NCBI GenBank assembly: GCA_031266175.1
Contig: JAISBN010000101.1
Span: 1-56,383 of the forward strand
Direction of reading: 5' to 3'
Source of the DNA: Treponema sp.
GTDB lineage: Bacteria; Spirochaetota; Spirochaetia; Treponematales; Breznakiellaceae
DNA length: 56,383 bases
Numbering within the stretch: the stretch's first letter is position 1; every line of letters starts with the position of its first letter. The translations under genes and the position numbers were made by a program. The notes under the pieces were generated by a model. The model saw nothing but the letters and a program-made list of their open reading frames with translations. It was not told the origin of the DNA and ran no database searches. Of this stretch, positions 44,334-52,007 are shown piece after piece.

Positions 44334-44693
44334 TTAAACCTCCAGCGCGGTTTTTGCCTTGGCCGCTACGGCCTTGAAGGCGTTCACATCCTCGGAAGCA
44401 AGATAGGCCAGGGCCTTCCGGTTAATGGTGATCCCCGCCCTGGTAAGGCCCTGGATAAAGCGGGAATAGGTAATTCCCTCCGCCCGGCAGGCGGCGTTTA
44501 TCCGGATAATCCACATCCTGCGGAAATCGCCTTTCCGGTCCTTTCTATCGCGGTAGGCATAAAAAAGGGCCTTGGTAACCGCATCTTTGGCGGTTTTATA
44601 GTTGGAGTGCCGCCGGCCCCAGTAACCTTTGGCCAGCTTGAGTATTTTTTTCCGGTGGTTCCTGCGTTTGGAACCGTCTACAGCACGTGGCAT
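44334..44693 (-). CDS. rplT: 50S ribosomal protein L20
   Basis: 119 residues, full length. Very basic N-terminus ([20 protein letters not shown]), then [40 protein letters not shown] and [10 protein letters not shown], all diagnostic. L20 binds 23S rRNA and in several bacteria represses its own operon. Standard order infC-rpmI-rplT is kept, with GGAGA upstream of the ATG. Confidence 0.97.
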   Translation of the reverse strand: MPRAVDGSKRRNHRKKILKLAKGYWGRRHSNYKTAKDAVTKALFYAYRDRKDRKGDFRRMWIIRINAACRAEGITYSRFIQGLTRAGITINRKALAYLASEDVNAFKAVAAKAKTALEV

Positions 44694-44705
44694 AATGTTT
44701 TCTCC

Positions 44706-44912
44706 TTACCCGTAGGGCAGTAATTTCTTCCGGACTACCGGTACGTTATCGGCGGACAGAATTCCCGCGTGGCGCAAATTCCGCTTCCGCTTGGCGGATT
44801 TTTTGGTAAGGATATGGCGAAGGTTCTGCTTTTTGTATTTTACCTTCCCCGATCCGGTAAATGAAAAACGCTTGGCGGCGCTTTTTTTGGTCTTCATCTT
44901 GATCTTTGGCAT
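44706..44912 (-). CDS. rpmI: 50S ribosomal protein L35
   Basis: 68 residues: [20 protein letters not shown] and [17 protein letters not shown] are the conserved L35 sequence. Lies 4 nt after infC and 12 nt before rplT. The ribosome site is GAAGGA. Confidence 0.96.
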   Translation of the reverse strand: MPKIKMKTKKSAAKRFSFTGSGKVKYKKQNLRHILTKKSAKRKRNLRHAGILSADNVPVVRKKLLPYG

Positions 44913-44916
44913 TGCT

Positions 44917-45495
44917 CTATCCTTCCTGTGTCGCCGGGGGAGCGGTTCTGGCTTCCGCCGCTCCCTGTTTGGCGGGTTTTCCCGTTTTGGCCTTGGGGCT
45001 TAACACCATGGACATAAACCGGCCCTCCATGGCGGGGGGCTTATCCATGACATACTCCCCCTCAACTTTGGCCAGTACGTCCTTTAAAACGACCAGCCCC
45101 AGCTCGGTATGGGCCAGCTCCCGGCCCCGGAACCGTACCGTTACCTTAACCTTGTTGCCTTCCGCAAGGAATTCCCTGACATGCTTGGACTTAAAATCCA
45201 AATCATGGTCGTCGATCTTGGGCTGCATGCGGATTTCTTTTAACTTTAGCAGTTTTTGCTTTTTTTTCGAGTCCCGAACTTTCTTTTCGTTCTCGAACTT
45301 GTACTTGCCGTAGTCGAGGATCTTGACCACCGGCGGATTTGCCTGGGGGGCTACCTCTACAAGATCCATCCCCTGTTCCCTGGCCAATTCGAGGGCTTCC
45401 TGGGTAGACATAATCCCCTGCTCTCCGTCTTCCCGGATAAGCCTGACCTCCCGTACCCGAATTTGCTCGTTGATCCGTAAATCCTTATCCGCCAA
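44917..45495 (-). CDS. infC: Translation initiation factor IF-3
   Basis: 192 residues. N-terminal domain [20 protein letters not shown], the linker, and the C-terminal domain with [36 protein letters not shown] and [20 protein letters not shown]-3 binds the 30S subunit and checks initiator tRNA and start codon. The start is TTG at 45495-45493, 5 nt after AAGGAGG and giving [11 protein letters not shown], where homologues begin; the open frame upstream to 45579 lacks a site. A rare start codon in infC fits the known autoregulation, where IF-3 discriminates against its own start; UUG is a milder version of the classical AUU. An Ala/Pro/Lys tail extends the C-terminus. Confidence 0.93.
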   Translation of the reverse strand: MADKDLRINEQIRVREVRLIREDGEQGIMSTQEALELAREQGMDLVEVAPQANPPVVKILDYGKYKFENEKKVRDSKKKQKLLKLKEIRMQPKIDDHDLDFKSKHVREFLAEGNKVKVTVRFRGRELAHTELGLVVLKDVLAKVEGEYVMDKPPAMEGRFMSMVLSPKAKTGKPAKQGAAEARTAPPATQEG

Positions 45496-45576
45496 CTGAC
45501 CTCCTTCCTGTCTTACAGGCGTTAACGTACAAAAAACCTTTGACCGCTCTTGTAGGGCTTTAGGTCCGCTACGTAT
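45496..45576 (-). promoter_or_regulatory. infC operon leader
   Basis: About 80 nt of untranslated RNA with a small hairpin CCTGT-AAG-ACAGG just before the ribosome site. It may serve as a regulatory target for L20 or IF-3, but I cannot match a known leader structure. Confidence 0.35.
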
Positions 45577-45582
45577 CATAGC

Positions 45583-45611
45583 AGTATAGTGATTCAGGGG
45601 GGGAATGTAAA
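45583..45611 (-). promoter_or_regulatory. Sigma-70 promoter of the infC-rpmI-rplT-zapA-manA operon
   Basis: On the minus strand TTTACA (45606-45611), 17-nt spacer, TATACT (45583-45588). Leader of about 80 nt. Confidence 0.7.
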
Positions 45612-45718
45612 GTCGGTGGGTAGCTTTTTTTGACTACTTTTCTTTTGGGGCATCACGGTGGCGTAACCCGGGTGGAAGCGGATAGATTACGGGTGTAGCA
45701 CACAAAGGGAAAAGCTGG

Positions 45719-45724
45719 TAATAT
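45719..45724 (+). promoter_or_regulatory. Weak -10 candidate before the 45730 gene
   Basis: TAATAT ends 5 nt before the ATG; no ribosome site is visible. Weak support only. Confidence 0.2.
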
Positions 45725-45729
45725 TAGCT

Positions 45730-46341
45730 ATGACGGTTTTTTGCTTTCTCTGGACACCCCTGTTTTACCTCTTTTGGCGTTCCCTGCACGATGAATCCGC
45801 CCTGACCGGGGGAACCTGGGCCCTCTTTGTGGGGACGATTGTCGCCTTTTTCCGGTTTTTCCTGGGTTCCTTTGTCAATCCCGGGGGCTTCGGTTTTTCC
45901 CGGTTTGTTTCCGCCTGTATCGACGTGGTGGCCCTTCCCGCGGCGCTGCCTTTTATCGTGTGTATCGTTTTTTCCGCCCTCAGAATTGTCTCCGCCCAGG
46001 CTAATTTTGCCAATTATGCCTTTCTCTGGCTTATTCCTGTCGCGGCGGTGAGGGCTCTGGGCTGGAGCGCCCAGCGGGATCCCATTCTGCTGATCGGGGT
46101 CCCCGTCCTGTGGACCGCCATCGTGGCGGGGATGGGCTTTTTTATCAGGTATATCCAGAACGGCTGGGGCTGGGTGGTAATACCGGCCATCCTGGGAACG
46201 GCGATCCTTCCTTTAACCGCCGCCGCCGCGTACTGGGCTCTTTTTGCCCATTATACCCTGGCAGGCCTTGTCCTGCTGATCCTCTGCACGGTTCCCATGG
46301 GGATTTCCCTGGTTCAGGCTTTTCTGGAAAACCGAAGGTAG
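45730..46341 (+). CDS. Integral membrane protein of unknown function
   Basis: 203 residues with about six hydrophobic helices (TVFCFLWTPLFYLFW; GTWALFVGTIVAFFRFFLGS; CIDVVALPAALPFIVCIVFS; FLWLIPVAAVRALGW; LLIGVPVLWTAIVAGMGFFI; GWVVIPAILGTAILPL) and short loops. No catalytic or transport motif recognised. Single gene between the infC operon promoter and its own terminator. It resembles other treponemal membrane proteins of unknown role, but I cannot name a family. Confidence 0.72.
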   Translation: MTVFCFLWTPLFYLFWRSLHDESALTGGTWALFVGTIVAFFRFFLGSFVNPGGFGFSRFVSACIDVVALPAALPFIVCIVFSALRIVSAQANFANYAFLWLIPVAAVRALGWSAQRDPILLIGVPVLWTAIVAGMGFFIRYIQNGWGWVVIPAILGTAILPLTAAAAYWALFAHYTLAGLVLLILCTVPMGISLVQAFLENRR

Positions 46342-46372
46342 AGGGGGAACGTGGAATTGTTCCCCCTCTTGT
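46340..46372 (+). terminator. Terminator after the membrane protein gene
   Basis: AGAGGGGGAAC and GTTCCCCCTCT form an 11-bp stem with loop GTGGAATT, followed by a short TTG tail. Confidence 0.65.
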
Positions 46373-46451
46373 AAAGATGTCGGTCATCCGGGCGGCTGCC
46401 CTGACCGCGGCGCGGCCATGGTATCCTCCCGGTTCCGGCTGAGCGAAAAGT

Positions 46452-47282
46452 TTAGCGCTCCGGAGGCGGCGCGGTAAAGGCGCCGGCCAGTTTTTTCCCT
46501 TCGGGGCTAAGGAATCCGTCCAGCTCCTGCCAGGTAATAAGTATTTCTATTTCACCGGTGGCATAGGGGGCAATTTCGTAGGGATCCCAGTGGAAATTAA
46601 GCCCCTTGGCATCGGGGTAAAAATTTTTCGTCAGGGGAATGGTGTCCTGAGAGAAAATGCCGCTGGAAAGAGGCTTTTCCGCGGGAAGGGGTTCGCCGGT
46701 TATCTCTTCGGAAATACGCCGGAGTTTCCAGTCCGCCAGGGTATTCAGCCGGGACATGCCGGCTCCGGTAATGAGGTCGGCGGGGTGGAGCTGCCGGGGA
46801 GTTTCCGTACTGATTACAAAGTTATTCTCCGTATGGTTTGGATGGGCGCCCCCCTCATAGGTAAAAATGTTTCTGGTGATTGCCGCGTAGGATCCCGCCA
46901 GGACCACTTTATGTTTTTCCTCATAACCCCAGTTCTGGTTATAACCGGGGTTTTGCGCCACCGTTTCCAAATACCGCTTTTCCCAGGTACTGGCAATAAG
47001 GCCGGCGTGTTCATCACTTGACCGGCCGTCATAGAGAAACTGCCAGACCAGTGCTTGAAGGGCGCCGGGAGCGGTAACATCCAGAAGGGCAAAATTCAGC
47101 TCCGCCCTGGGTTTTTTCTTGTTTTTCAGGGCCGGAATTGATTCCCTGGTATGACGCCGTACAAAGGGACCAAATTCTTCGGATCGCGGGAGCATGGTCG
47201 CGCAGGACGCCGCGGCCAAAACAAACATCGCCACAAGGGCGGGGACGGGCCGTAAAAACGGCAAAGTTTTTAAATACTTCAT
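46452..47282 (-). CDS. DUF3298/DUF4163-type lipoprotein (RsiV-like domain)
   Basis: 276 residues with a lipobox AAASC (Cys27). The conserved YEGGAHPNHTENNFVI motif and C-terminal LNFHWDPYEIAPYATGEIEI mark the DUF3298 fold, found in the anti-sigma factor RsiV and in PdaC-like proteins; RsiV binds lysozyme. Here it is a stand-alone lipoprotein without an anti-sigma segment, so a lysozyme-inhibitor or cell-wall-binding role is possible but unproved. The start has no ribosome site and lies 7 nt after the -10 box, consistent with a leaderless mRNA. Confidence 0.8.
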   Translation of the reverse strand: MKYLKTLPFLRPVPALVAMFVLAAASCATMLPRSEEFGPFVRRHTRESIPALKNKKKPRAELNFALLDVTAPGALQALVWQFLYDGRSSDEHAGLIASTWEKRYLETVAQNPGYNQNWGYEEKHKVVLAGSYAAITRNIFTYEGGAHPNHTENNFVISTETPRQLHPADLITGAGMSRLNTLADWKLRRISEEITGEPLPAEKPLSSGIFSQDTIPLTKNFYPDAKGLNFHWDPYEIAPYATGEIEILITWQELDGFLSPEGKKLAGAFTAPPPER

Positions 47283-47289
47283 AGTTATA

Positions 47290-47318
47290 AAGATAAAAAA
47301 CCTTTAGAGCTTTGTCAA
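47290..47318 (-). promoter_or_regulatory. Promoter of the DUF3298 lipoprotein gene
   Basis: On the minus strand a perfect TTGACA (47313-47318), 17-nt spacer, TATCTT (47290-47295). Predicted start of transcription is within 1-2 nt of ATG 47282. Confidence 0.6.
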
Positions 47319-47420
47319 TATTTAGCGTTTTTTTCGGCCCCGCCCGCCGCGTGTGCTCCCGGCAATCCGGACGGCGTTGTTTATATCCGCTGATGCGGGG
47401 CTTTTCAAGGCATCCGGCCG

Positions 47421-47463
47421 CGATGGCGGAGAAGGCGGGAAAACTTATTTGCCCGCTCCGCCG
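47421..47463 (-). other. GC-rich hairpin downstream of the aldolase gene
   Basis: GGCGGAG-CGGG and CCCG-CTCCGCC can pair around a 12-nt loop with a small bulge. No T run follows, so termination is uncertain. The rest of the 204-nt gap 47283-47486 shows nothing else besides the promoter. Confidence 0.35.
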
Positions 47464-47486
47464 CCGCGGCTGGTTTTTTGCCCGGT

Positions 47487-48485
47487 TTAAGCCTGTCCCG
47501 CCGAACCCAGTACGTTCTTGTTCTTTGCGGCGTACATTTTTTTAAGCTCGTCCCGGGCGGGGCCCAGATACTTGCGGGGGTCGAATTCGTCGGGCTTTTC
47601 GGCAAAGGTCTTGCGGATCAGGGCGGTCATGGCAAGGCGGCCGTCGGAATCGATGTTGATCTTGCAGACCGCGCTTTTGGCGGCCTTCCGGAGCTGTTCT
47701 TCGGGGATGCCTACCGAATCGGGGAGCCTGCCGCCGTACTGCTCGATGATCCTGACGTACTCAATGGGTACGGAAGAAGAGCCGTGGAGGACGATGGGGA
47801 AGCCGGGAATTTTCTTTTCAATTTCTTCCAGTATGTCAAAGCGCAGGGGAGGGGGGATAAGGATGCCGTTGGCGTCCCGGGTACACTGTTCCGGCTTGAA
47901 TTTTGCCCGGCCGTGGCTGGTGCCGATGGAAATAGCCAGGGAATCGACCTTGGTTTTGTTGACGAAGTCAATCACTTCCTCGGGCTGGGTATAGTGGCTC
48001 TGTTCCGCGGATACGTCGTCTTCCACCCCCGCCAGAACTCCCAGTTCCCCTTCCACGGTGACATAATCCTTCTGGGCATGGGCAAAATCCACCACCTTCC
48101 GGGTCAGGGCTACGTTTTCGTCGTAGGGCTTGCCGGAACCGTCGATCATCACGCTGGAAAAGCCCGACTCGATACAGTCCTTGCAGAGCTCAAAGGTATC
48201 CCCGTGGTCCAGATGGAGCACGACGGGGATGTCGTACCCAAGCTCGTGGGCGTATTCCACCGCCCCCCGGGCCATGTTTTTAAGCAGGTTCTGGTTGGCG
48301 TACTTCCGGGCGCCGGAAGATACCTGGAGGATCACCGGGGATTTTGTTTCCACACAGGCCTGGATAATGGCCTGGAGTTGTTCCATATTGTTAAAATTGT
48401 ATGCCGGAATGGCGTACCCGCCGGATACGGCTTTCTTAAACAGTTCCACGGTATTAACAAGGCCTAATTCCTTATAACTGGTCAT
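47487..48485 (-). CDS. fba: Class II fructose-bisphosphate aldolase
   Basis: 332 residues. Zinc and catalytic motifs: AIPAYNFNNMEQLQAI, HLDHGDTFELCKDCI, GFSSVMIDGSGKPYDENVAL, VEGELGVLAGVEDDV, SIGTSHGRAKF and VLHGSSSVP. Interconverts fructose 1,6-bisphosphate with dihydroxyacetone phosphate and glyceraldehyde 3-phosphate in glycolysis. Length fits the long class IIB enzymes. AAGGAG stands 7 nt before ATG 48485. Transcribed from the promoter at 48520-48548, which overlaps that of the divergent gene. Confidence 0.95.
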   Translation of the reverse strand: MTSYKELGLVNTVELFKKAVSGGYAIPAYNFNNMEQLQAIIQACVETKSPVILQVSSGARKYANQNLLKNMARGAVEYAHELGYDIPVVLHLDHGDTFELCKDCIESGFSSVMIDGSGKPYDENVALTRKVVDFAHAQKDYVTVEGELGVLAGVEDDVSAEQSHYTQPEEVIDFVNKTKVDSLAISIGTSHGRAKFKPEQCTRDANGILIPPPLRFDILEEIEKKIPGFPIVLHGSSSVPIEYVRIIEQYGGRLPDSVGIPEEQLRKAAKSAVCKINIDSDGRLAMTALIRKTFAEKPDEFDPRKYLGPARDELKKMYAAKNKNVLGSAGQA

Positions 48486-48498
48486 GTAGCGCTCCTTA

Positions 48499-48527
48499 CT
48501 GAAAAATTATTTACCCCACAGTATAAT
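48499..48527 (+). promoter_or_regulatory. Promoter of the 48537 gene
   Basis: CTGAAA (48499-48504), 17-nt spacer, TATAAT (48522-48527), 9 nt before ATG 48537, giving a leader of only about 3 nt. Confidence 0.55.
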
Positions 48528-48548
48528 GGATTTCGGATGAAGTGTGAA
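48520..48548 (-). promoter_or_regulatory. Promoter of fba, sharing its -10 with the divergent promoter
   Basis: On the minus strand TTCACA (48543-48548), 17-nt spacer, TATACT (48520-48525). Its -10 shares four base pairs (48522-48525) with the plus-strand TATAAT. Confidence 0.65.
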
Positions 48549-49451
48549 GCAGTTTTGGCGGCGGCCGGAAAAGTCATGGGGACCCGGCCTGCCCGGGGGG
48601 CGCTGGCCTTTGTGATTGCCGCGGCCCTGGCGGGGACGGTTTTTTTGTGCCGCCGCCCGGTTGTTCTGGTGGGGGATCGGGCCTTTAACCTGGTATATGG
48701 AGAGAAGCGCTCCCGAACCCGGCAGCTGGCCCTTTCGGTTCTTTTGTTCAGGCCGGTCAGAACCGTCACCCTTGCCGGCGGGGCCGGTCCCGATCTGGCC
48801 GCCCAGGCCGCGGCGGGCCGGTCCCGGCGGCCTTACGGGGTTTTTTTCCCCTACCGGTACCGGGAGGGGGCCCGGCGCTACCTCCGGGACCGGCCCGGGG
48901 CGCCGGTGGTGGTGCTGGGAGGCCGGCCGCAGGACAACCGGGCGGAAGGGCCGGGGGAAGGCCCCGAACCCCTGTGGCTGTATACCGACACCCTGACGGA
49001 CATGTACCGGGCCGGGGCCATTGCCGGGGTATTGGCCGGGGAGGGGACCCCGGGCCTCTACCGGGACGGCCTTTCGGAGGCGGAGAGGGCCGCTTTTTCC
49101 CGGGGGCTGGACCGGGAGGGGTTCCTCTTTTCCGGCCCGGTCCGGGACGCGGCCTGCGTGGTCCTGGGGGGCCGGGGGGACGAATATTTCCTGGAAGAGA
49201 CGACGGCGCCGCTGGTACTGTTTACCTGGACGGATCCGGCCCTTGTTCCCCGGACCGCCGCGGCGGTTTTTGACGATTCCCCCTGGACCCAGCTGAGGGC
49301 GGGGCTGGAAATGCTGAAGAAAGGGGAGGCGGAAGGCCGGGTTCCCTCGGAGATCCGGGTGTTTTTACGAACGAAAGAACAAAAAGAAGAATATAGTGCG
49401 TTAAATCGCTTAAAAACTCTAAAATATTCGGGTGAAACTGCGGATAATTAA
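48537..49451 (+). CDS. Membrane-anchored protein of unknown function
   Basis: 304 residues. One N-terminal hydrophobic helix (GALAFVIAAALAGTVFLC) anchors a periplasmic or extracytoplasmic body with alternating beta/alpha pattern (PVVVLGGRPQ; PLWLYTDTLTDMYRAGAIAG; ACVVLGGRGDEYF; APLVLFTWTDPAL) that resembles a periplasmic-binding-protein-like (LacI/BMP-type) fold, though no family motif is certain. Very GC-rich, then codon use shifts to AT-richer at the end (SALNRLKTLKYSGETADN). No operon partner: the flaA promoter follows immediately. Confidence 0.68.
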   Translation: MKCEAVLAAAGKVMGTRPARGALAFVIAAALAGTVFLCRRPVVLVGDRAFNLVYGEKRSRTRQLALSVLLFRPVRTVTLAGGAGPDLAAQAAAGRSRRPYGVFFPYRYREGARRYLRDRPGAPVVVLGGRPQDNRAEGPGEGPEPLWLYTDTLTDMYRAGAIAGVLAGEGTPGLYRDGLSEAERAAFSRGLDREGFLFSGPVRDAACVVLGGRGDEYFLEETTAPLVLFTWTDPALVPRTAAAVFDDSPWTQLRAGLEMLKKGEAEGRVPSEIRVFLRTKEQKEEYSALNRLKTLKYSGETADN

Positions 49452-49469
49452 AAAAACCGTGTAATAGGT

Positions 49470-49498
49470 TTGACAAAGAGGGGGGAAAGAAATATAAT
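49470..49498 (+). promoter_or_regulatory. Perfect sigma-70 promoter of the flaA pair
   Basis: TTGACA (49470-49475), exactly 17 nt, TATAAT (49493-49498). Predicted leader of about 70 nt before ATG 49574. Confidence 0.9.
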
Positions 49499-49573
49499 CT
49501 GATCTGACCTCATTTTTCAGAAATAGGAGCCTGCGGAGCCGGGTTTGCGGTTAATTTGAAAAGGAGCATTGGG

Positions 49574-50416
49574 ATGAAACATAGTGGTTTTAGGGTGATT
49601 TGCCTGCTTATCCTGGCGGGAACAACCCTAGCGGCGTTCGGTGATGATAGTACCGTTAATTTAGAATCAAAGGTCCTGGAGAGTTTTGACAATAAGGATG
49701 ACGCCACATACGTTTGGAAAAAAGACGCCAGCCGGTATGCGGTGGGTAAGGACCCGGCGGACAAGGAAAATCCTTCCTTCGCCAGCCTGGGGATTGAAGA
49801 CGATTTCTTCCCCAAATTGAATTATTTTGAAATCTGGCCCCTGGCCCTGTTCAGAAACAACCGGGAGGGCGCGGAACTGCGCAGCCTGGGCATCTGGGGT
49901 AAATTCAAGCGGATGGGCTACAACTGGATCGATGTCTATCCCACCCTGAAATCCGAAGGGGAGGATGCCGGCCCCTACGAAATTCCCATTCCCGGCCGGG
50001 TACGGTATCTGGACATGTGGGTCTGGGGTTCCAATCTTAATTATTATATGGAAGCGTACCTGCGGGATGAACAGGGGGTAATCCATACCCTGTATCTGGG
50101 GAATATCGGCTACCAGGGCTGGAAAAACCTGCGGGTCCTGGTGCCCACCAGCATACCCCAGCGCCGCCGGATTATTCCGGATCCCACCACGGCCAATACC
50201 TTAAGTACCCAGGATAAAAATTCCATCTACCTCAAATTCGTAAAATTTCGTATTTGGACTACGCCCCGGGAAGAAATAGCCAATTTCTATATTTATCTTG
50301 ACCAGTTCAAGGTGCTTACCGACACCTTTGAATCTCTTTACGACGGCGATGAGATGACCGATCCCGACTGGATTCGGGAAAATTGGGAAACAACTTCGCA
50401 AGCTTCGGGGAATTAA
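49574..50416 (+). CDS. flaA: Flagellar filament outer-layer protein FlaA (first copy)
   Basis: 280 residues. Signal peptide ending near LAAFG, then the FlaA domain: VLESFDNKDDATYVWKKDAS, LRSLGIWGKFKRMGYNWIDV, GRVRYLDMWVWGSNLNYYME, HTLYLGNIGYQGWKNLRVLV and ANFYIYLDQFKVLTD. FlaA is exported by Sec and sheaths the FlaB core of spirochaete periplasmic flagella. AAGGAG stands 7 nt before ATG 49574. It is followed after 11 nt by a second, diverged FlaA gene, as in other treponemes where FlaA proteins are encoded in tandem. Confidence 0.92.
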   Translation: MKHSGFRVICLLILAGTTLAAFGDDSTVNLESKVLESFDNKDDATYVWKKDASRYAVGKDPADKENPSFASLGIEDDFFPKLNYFEIWPLALFRNNREGAELRSLGIWGKFKRMGYNWIDVYPTLKSEGEDAGPYEIPIPGRVRYLDMWVWGSNLNYYMEAYLRDEQGVIHTLYLGNIGYQGWKNLRVLVPTSIPQRRRIIPDPTTANTLSTQDKNSIYLKFVKFRIWTTPREEIANFYIYLDQFKVLTDTFESLYDGDEMTDPDWIRENWETTSQASGN

Positions 50417-50427
50417 GGAGGCCGCAG

Positions 50428-51147
50428 ATGAAACGCATACTGGTAACCATCCTGTTTGGAGCCGTACTGGCCGGCGGGCTTTTTGCCCAGGAAATCGGCG
50501 AACCCGATGCCCAGCAGCTGGGGATTATGGACGCCCAGCTGAAACTTAAGGAAGTTTCGGTGGATAAGTTTGAAAACGAAGGGTTCTGGCTTTCCACCAT
50601 GTCCAATGACGAAGGCTATACAACCTCTAGGCTTTTTGAAGGCAGTCCCGGGGGCAAGCAGCCTATTCCCGAGGAAGACGGGCTGAATATCCCCGATAAA
50701 TATGTTTTGGGTACGAGGGTGGATTTCCTCCGCCGGGGTATCAACAGCTTCTTTGTTTATCCCCAGCGGCCCATTCCCATTGAGGGAATTACCAAGACCG
50801 TTTCGATCTGGGTCGCGGGGCGTAACTTTAACCACCATCTGAACTTGCTTTTGGAAGACGCCTTTGGCCGTAATTTTGAACTGTACATCGGCAGGCTGAA
50901 TTTCCAGGGGTGGAAGAAAATGACCGTGGCTATTCCTCCCCAGGCGGTGGACGGCGTTCACGGTATTGTTCAGCGGAACTACCATTACAACAGCATGATG
51001 GGAATCAGGATTACCGGGTTCAGGATCGACTGCGATCCCATGGAAGCCTACGGTTCCTACTATGTTTATTTTGACGACCTGCGGGCGGTAACCGACCTTT
51101 TTGCCGAAGACATTAAGGATCCCGACGACATGAGCGACATGTGGTGA
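50428..51147 (+). CDS. FlaA-like flagellar sheath protein (second copy)
   Basis: 239 residues. Signal peptide MKRILVTILFGAVLAGGLFA, then a FlaA domain shorter than the first copy: KFENEGFWLSTMSNDEGYTT, GTRVDFLRRGINSFFVYPQR, KTVSIWVAGRNFNHHLNLLL, LYIGRLNFQGWKKMTVAIPP and YYVYFDDLRAVTD. It shares the RLNFQGWKK/GNIGYQGWKN core with copy 1 but lacks part of the middle. AAGGAGG before ATG 50428. Probably a second sheath component made from the same mRNA. A terminator follows. Confidence 0.88.
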   Translation: MKRILVTILFGAVLAGGLFAQEIGEPDAQQLGIMDAQLKLKEVSVDKFENEGFWLSTMSNDEGYTTSRLFEGSPGGKQPIPEEDGLNIPDKYVLGTRVDFLRRGINSFFVYPQRPIPIEGITKTVSIWVAGRNFNHHLNLLLEDAFGRNFELYIGRLNFQGWKKMTVAIPPQAVDGVHGIVQRNYHYNSMMGIRITGFRIDCDPMEAYGSYYVYFDDLRAVTDLFAEDIKDPDDMSDMW

Positions 51148-51162
51148 TGTGACCGTCTGTCT

Positions 51163-51197
51163 AAAAATAGGGTTACTTCGGGTAACCCTATTTTTTT
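51163..51197 (+). terminator. Terminator of the flaA operon
   Basis: AAAAATAGGGTTAC and GTAACCCTATTTTT form a long perfect stem with loop TTCGG, then more T residues. Confidence 0.9.
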
Positions 51198-51249
51198 GGG
51201 CGCGGCCTTTTTCCGTGCCCTTTGTACCCGGCGGTTTGTACGGCTTAGC

Positions 51250-51924
51250 ATGAAATCCATCGGAACCGAGCATGAAAGTACCCTTCACCGGGAATTAAAG
51301 TACCGGTACGCCGCGGGCGGTTCTACGGAAGTGGAGCGGGATGGTTTTGTCTGTGACGCCCTGGATGCCGCGGGGGAACTGATTGAAATACAGACGGGGA
51401 GTTTTGCCCCCCTTAGAAAAAAACTTGCCCTCCTGGCCGGCCGGGGCCCGGTCCGGCTGATCCATCCGGTGATCGTTGCCAAAACCATCGAAGTCTTTGA
51501 TACCCGGGGCCGGTTGATTTCCCGGCGGAAAAGCCCCCGGAAGGGCTGTTTCTGGAACCTCTTTGATCAGCTGATCTACGCCCCGGAACTGGCGGTACTG
51601 CCCAATCTGACCCTGGAAGTGGCGCTGCTGGATGCCCGGGAACGGCGGGTAAATGACGGCAGGGGATCCTGGCGGCGGCGGGGAATAAGTATCGTGGATC
51701 GGGCCGTGGAAACATACCGGGAATCCATCGTCTTTAGGGGGATTAAGGATTACCGGAAGCTGCTGCCCTTCAAACGGAAAGAGGAATTTACCTCTTCCCG
51801 GCTGGCGGAAAAGGCGGGCATCAGGATTAATCTGGCCCAAAAAACCCTCTATGTGCTGCATCACGCCGGTGCGGTACGGCGTCTTCGTAAAGAGGGCAAA
51901 TCCTGGATTTACGAATTATCCTGA
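51250..51924 (+). CDS. Putative PD-(D/E)XK nuclease with C-terminal winged helix
   Basis: 224 residues. The N-terminal half has EVERDGFVCDALDAAGELIE followed by IQTGSFAPLRKKLALL, an Asp...Glu-x-Gln arrangement like restriction-endonuclease-fold cores, here joined to a highly conserved-looking TGSFAPLRxKL segment. The middle is basic (RRKSPRKGCFWNLF; RRVNDGRGSWRRRG). The C-terminus (FTSSRLAEKAGIRINLAQKT, LYVLHHAGAVRRLRKEGKSW) reads as a winged helix-turn-helix. Such proteins are found as conserved hypotheticals; a DNA-repair or defence role is inference. ATG 51250 has no clear ribosome site, and a start a few codons upstream cannot be excluded. Confidence 0.65.
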   Translation: MKSIGTEHESTLHRELKYRYAAGGSTEVERDGFVCDALDAAGELIEIQTGSFAPLRKKLALLAGRGPVRLIHPVIVAKTIEVFDTRGRLISRRKSPRKGCFWNLFDQLIYAPELAVLPNLTLEVALLDARERRVNDGRGSWRRRGISIVDRAVETYRESIVFRGIKDYRKLLPFKRKEEFTSSRLAEKAGIRINLAQKTLYVLHHAGAVRRLRKEGKSWIYELS

Positions 51925-51945
51925 TTTTATCGAAATTTTATCGAA
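51925..51945 (+). promoter_or_regulatory. Direct repeat upstream of phnD, Pho-box-like spacing
   Basis: TTTTATCGAA occurs twice (51925-51934 and 51936-51945), an 11-nt period. Eleven nt is also the repeat period in PhoB boxes; sequence differs from the E. coli consensus, so the regulator is unknown. Confidence 0.4.
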
Positions 51946-52007
51946 CCATAACAAAACGCTAACACCCGGGGGATAAAAGGAGGTATCTCAATTACAAGGA
52001 GCATTTG

